Shown here: positions 62,177 to 64,000 of the stretch, one piece after another
How the letters are laid out: the number at the start of each line of letters is the position of its first letter
Position numbering within the stretch: position 1 is the first letter of the stretch
NCBI RefSeq assembly: GCF_900107755.1
Contig: NZ_FNQR01000010.1
Coordinates: 91,798-155,797 of the forward strand
Direction: 5' to 3'
DNA from: Thalassobacillus cyri
Lineage (GTDB): Bacteria > Bacillota > Bacilli > Bacillales > Halobacillaceae
DNA: 64,000 nucleotides
The notes under the pieces: model-generated
Seen by the model: the letters and a program-made list of their open reading frames with translations, nothing else
Told to the model about the DNA's origin: nothing
Database searches by the model: none
Position numbers and translations under genes: made by a program

Positions 62177-63156
62177 CTATCCTGTCGTAAATGTGTGTAG
62201 CCTGATTTCATCAGCAGTGACTTTTTGTTTTCTTCATATAGATATACAAATGGTTCTGTATCGTTTGTTTCCAATACCCAACCTATTTTCGTTACACGTG
62301 TGGCAGAAGCTTCGGCAGCCTGTTGAACGGCCGCCCAATCTTTTTCCGGGACAGATCCGAGCAGCTCAAAGTCTTCTCCTCCTGATAACACCCATGGTTT
62401 ACAAGTCTCTTTTTCCAGCTTGCCCAAATATTCGACTTTAGGCAAGTCCTCGTAAATGATATGTAGATCGACATGGGAAGCTGCAGCTATCTCATTTGCC
62501 TCACTGGCGATGCCATCACTGACATCATTCAGGGCAACACGCTCCAGTGCCTGCAGTTGAAGAGCAAATGACACACGTGGATTCGGCTGTCTGTGACGAC
62601 CAATAAAATAGGCAGCTGCTTCATCATAGAAATGATGCTTGCCTAATAAATACTCCAATCCAGCTTGTGCATCTCCCAATGTGCCAGTCACAAATAACAC
62701 ATCTCCAGGTTGGGCGGAACTACGATATCTGCTTTTATCAGGCGGTACCAGCCCAAACACCGTAACAGATACGACCAGCTCTTTTCCTGACACCGTATCA
62801 CCACCAATCAGATCCATCCGATATTCCTTAGCAAGCTGTTTCATGCCCGAATAAACCTCATCAATTTCAGCAGCAGACCAATCATCTGGAATAACGATGG
62901 ATACCATAAAAAAGGCAGGGACGGCCCCCATAGCAGCTAAGTCACTGATATTGACCGCGAGAGCACGATAACCTACATGTAAAGGGTCCATGGTCTCCCT
63001 CGAAAAATGCACACCTTCTACCATGGTGTCTACTGCTGTGATAATGTCTTGATTATTCGCTCGGAACACTGCTGCATCATCACCAATGCCTTTCAATACA
63101 GATGGCTGGTAATAAACATCCTGCTTGATGGAATCGATGAAAGAAAATTCATCCAT
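62173..63156 (-). CDS. thiL: Thiamine-monophosphate kinase
   Basis: A 327-residue AIR-synthase-fold kinase. Motifs are GIGDDAAVF (about residues 20-28), AVDTMVEGVHF (about 41-51), the LAVNISDLAAMGA segment and LIGGDTVSG with metal-binding Asp. It phosphorylates thiamine monophosphate to thiamine diphosphate. It is the first gene of the tsa operon. The 200 bases upstream (63157-63319) contain no gene. Confidence 0.94.
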   Translation of the reverse strand: MDEFSFIDSIKQDVYYQPSVLKGIGDDAAVFRANNQDIITAVDTMVEGVHFSRETMDPLHVGYRALAVNISDLAAMGAVPAFFMVSIVIPDDWSAAEIDEVYSGMKQLAKEYRMDLIGGDTVSGKELVVSVTVFGLVPPDKSRYRSSAQPGDVLFVTGTLGDAQAGLEYLLGKHHFYDEAAAYFIGRHRQPNPRVSFALQLQALERVALNDVSDGIASEANEIAAASHVDLHIIYEDLPKVEYLGKLEKETCKPWVLSGGEDFELLGSVPEKDWAAVQQAAEASATRVTKIGWVLETNDTEPFVYLYEENKKSLLMKSGYTHLRQDR

Positions 63157-63319
63157 AGATGGCGAGCCTCCTACGTTCGTAAAAAGATAAGTTCATTATA
63201 TCAATAACTTGTCCAAAGTTAAAAAAATGCATAACTCACTGATGTGGAAGTACCCGGTTAGTATACCTCACTATATATATTGACTTTAAAAGGATTACTA
63301 TTAAATGAAGACACAACAA

Positions 63320-63345
63320 AAGCCTTAGGATTTACCTAAGGCTTA
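63320..63345 (-). terminator. terminator at the end of the rRNA-tRNA operon
   Basis: Perfect 10-bp stem AAGCCTTAGG and CCTAAGGCTT with a five-base loop, followed on the minus strand by TTTGTTG. It lies just after the tRNA-Asp gene. Confidence 0.8.
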
Positions 63346-63362
63346 TTATATCGAATTTATAA

Positions 63363-63439
63363 TGGCGGTCCGGACGGGACTCGAACCCGCGACCTCCTGC
63401 GTGACAGGCAGGCATTCTAACCAACTGAACTACCGGACC
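63363..63439 (-). tRNA. tRNA-Asp (GTC)
   Basis: A 77-base cloverleaf with encoded CCA. The acceptor stem begins GGTCCGG, the anticodon stem-loop reads CCTGC-CTGTCAC-GCAGG with anticodon GTC, and the T-arm has GGTTCGAGTCC. Confidence 0.96.
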
Positions 63440-63545
63440 ATTTTATCATACGTTTATGTAAGTAAAAATTAATTGGTTGCACTTTACAGTACTACTATCT
63501 TTCACTGGCAATGTTGATTGATCGACGATGCAAGTGAAAATTAAT

Positions 63546-63622
<77 letters not shown>

Positions 63623-63671
63623 ATAGTGTAAATGCCGTTTATTGAGCACTTACGATAATTATAAAATTGAC

Positions 63672-63787
63672 AGCCTAGCAGCGTCCTACTCTCACGGGGA
63701 TAAACCCGACTACCATCGGCGCTGGAGAGCTTAACTGCTGTGTTCGGCATGGGAACAGGTGTGACCTCTCCGCTTTCGCCACTAGAC
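63672..63787 (-). rRNA. 5S ribosomal RNA
   Basis: The minus strand contains the conserved 5S words GAGGTCACACCTGTTCCCAT, GCCGAACACAGCAGTTAAGC, GCGCCGATGGTAGTCGGG and GAGAGTAGGACGCTGC. The ends pair as GTCTAG and CTAGGC-like arms; exact ends are estimated to within a few bases. Confidence 0.93.
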
Positions 63788-63912
63788 CTTTTATATTAGC
63801 GACAAGATTAATTATATTAACTTTCCGCTAAAAATGCAAGAGTTTTTTTATAAACCCTCAAAACTAGATAAGCAACATTCAACGACTAACGTCGTTCACG
63901 AATTATATTAGT

Positions 63913-64000
63913 TAAGTCCTCGATCGATTAGTATCCGTCAGCTCCACGTGTCACCACGCTTCCACCTCGGACCTATCTACCTCATCGTCTCTGAGGGATC
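63913..64000 (-). rRNA. 23S ribosomal RNA, 3' end (partial)
   Basis: The minus strand reads GATAGGTCCGAGGTGGAAGC, then GACGGATACTAATCGATCGA and ends GGACTTAAC, the 3' end of Bacilli 23S rRNA. The gene continues off the right edge. The 125 bases between it and 5S form the spacer. Confidence 0.93.

Overview
The window looks like a chromosomal segment of a moderately halophilic or alkaliphilic Bacillaceae (Virgibacillus/Oceanobacillus/Halobacillus-like). The core gene order is that of Bacillus subtilis around groE: thiL-tsaE-tsaB-rimI-tsaD, ydiF, moaC, rex, ydiK-ydiL, groES-groEL. It has low-to-moderate G+C, Gram-positive AGGAGG ribosome binding sites, a CIRCE element, CcpA-type cre sites and a TnrA box. 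The right edge enters an rRNA operon (23S 3' end, 5S, tRNA-fMet, tRNA-Asp, all on the minus strand). Naming below species-family level would be a guess.

Region 1 (about 1-17.9 kb, nearly all minus strand) is a proline and hydroxyproline catabolic region. It holds a proline-racemase-family enzyme with a Ser/Cys active-site pair, two ornithine-cyclodeaminase-fold reductases, a DapA-fold deaminase, an aldehyde dehydrogenase, a flavin amine oxidoreductase, PutP with a small accessory protein, proline dehydrogenase, P5C dehydrogenase and an RpiR-type regulator. BCCT and DMT transporters follow. The inferred flow is hydroxyproline to 2-oxoglutarate (4-hydroxy isomer) or to proline (3-hydroxy isomer), then proline to glutamate. 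Remnants of a second putP and a third cyclodeaminase-like gene show past duplication and decay.

Region 2 (about 18.1-29.4 kb) is an accessory region of small unrelated genes: MNT/HEPN, DinB-like, an M29 aminopeptidase homologue, an IS110 transposase, lrgAB, tnrA, a nucleotidyltransferase, a membrane protein, cytidine deaminase and a GNAT. Nine copies or fragments of one intergenic repeat family are interspersed. Almost every copy lies directly after the 3' end of a minus-strand gene or gene remnant, which is a gene-cassette-like layout.

Region 3 (about 29.5-39.9 kb) is a complete nitrate assimilation cluster, nasBCDEF divergent from nasA, with a perfect TnrA box. It is bounded by two 218-bp copies (about 93 % identical) of the groEL 3' end plus its terminator. 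A third, diverged copy lies at 18.0-18.1 kb. I read these as junctions of islands accreted at the 3' end of groEL.

Region 4 (40-63.2 kb) is the conserved backbone with insertions. These are a GNAT, a DHA2 efflux pump, a two-component system, a nitronate monooxygenase and a five-gene respiratory molybdoenzyme operon (ferredoxin, NrfD-like, Tat-exported molybdopterin subunit, TorD-like chaperone, TatA) with an FNR-like box. The molybdoenzyme genes run in the order of the srdBCA selenate reductase operon. rex is cut short by a structured repeat element. A cluster of DnaA boxes fills the gap between tatA and tsaD.
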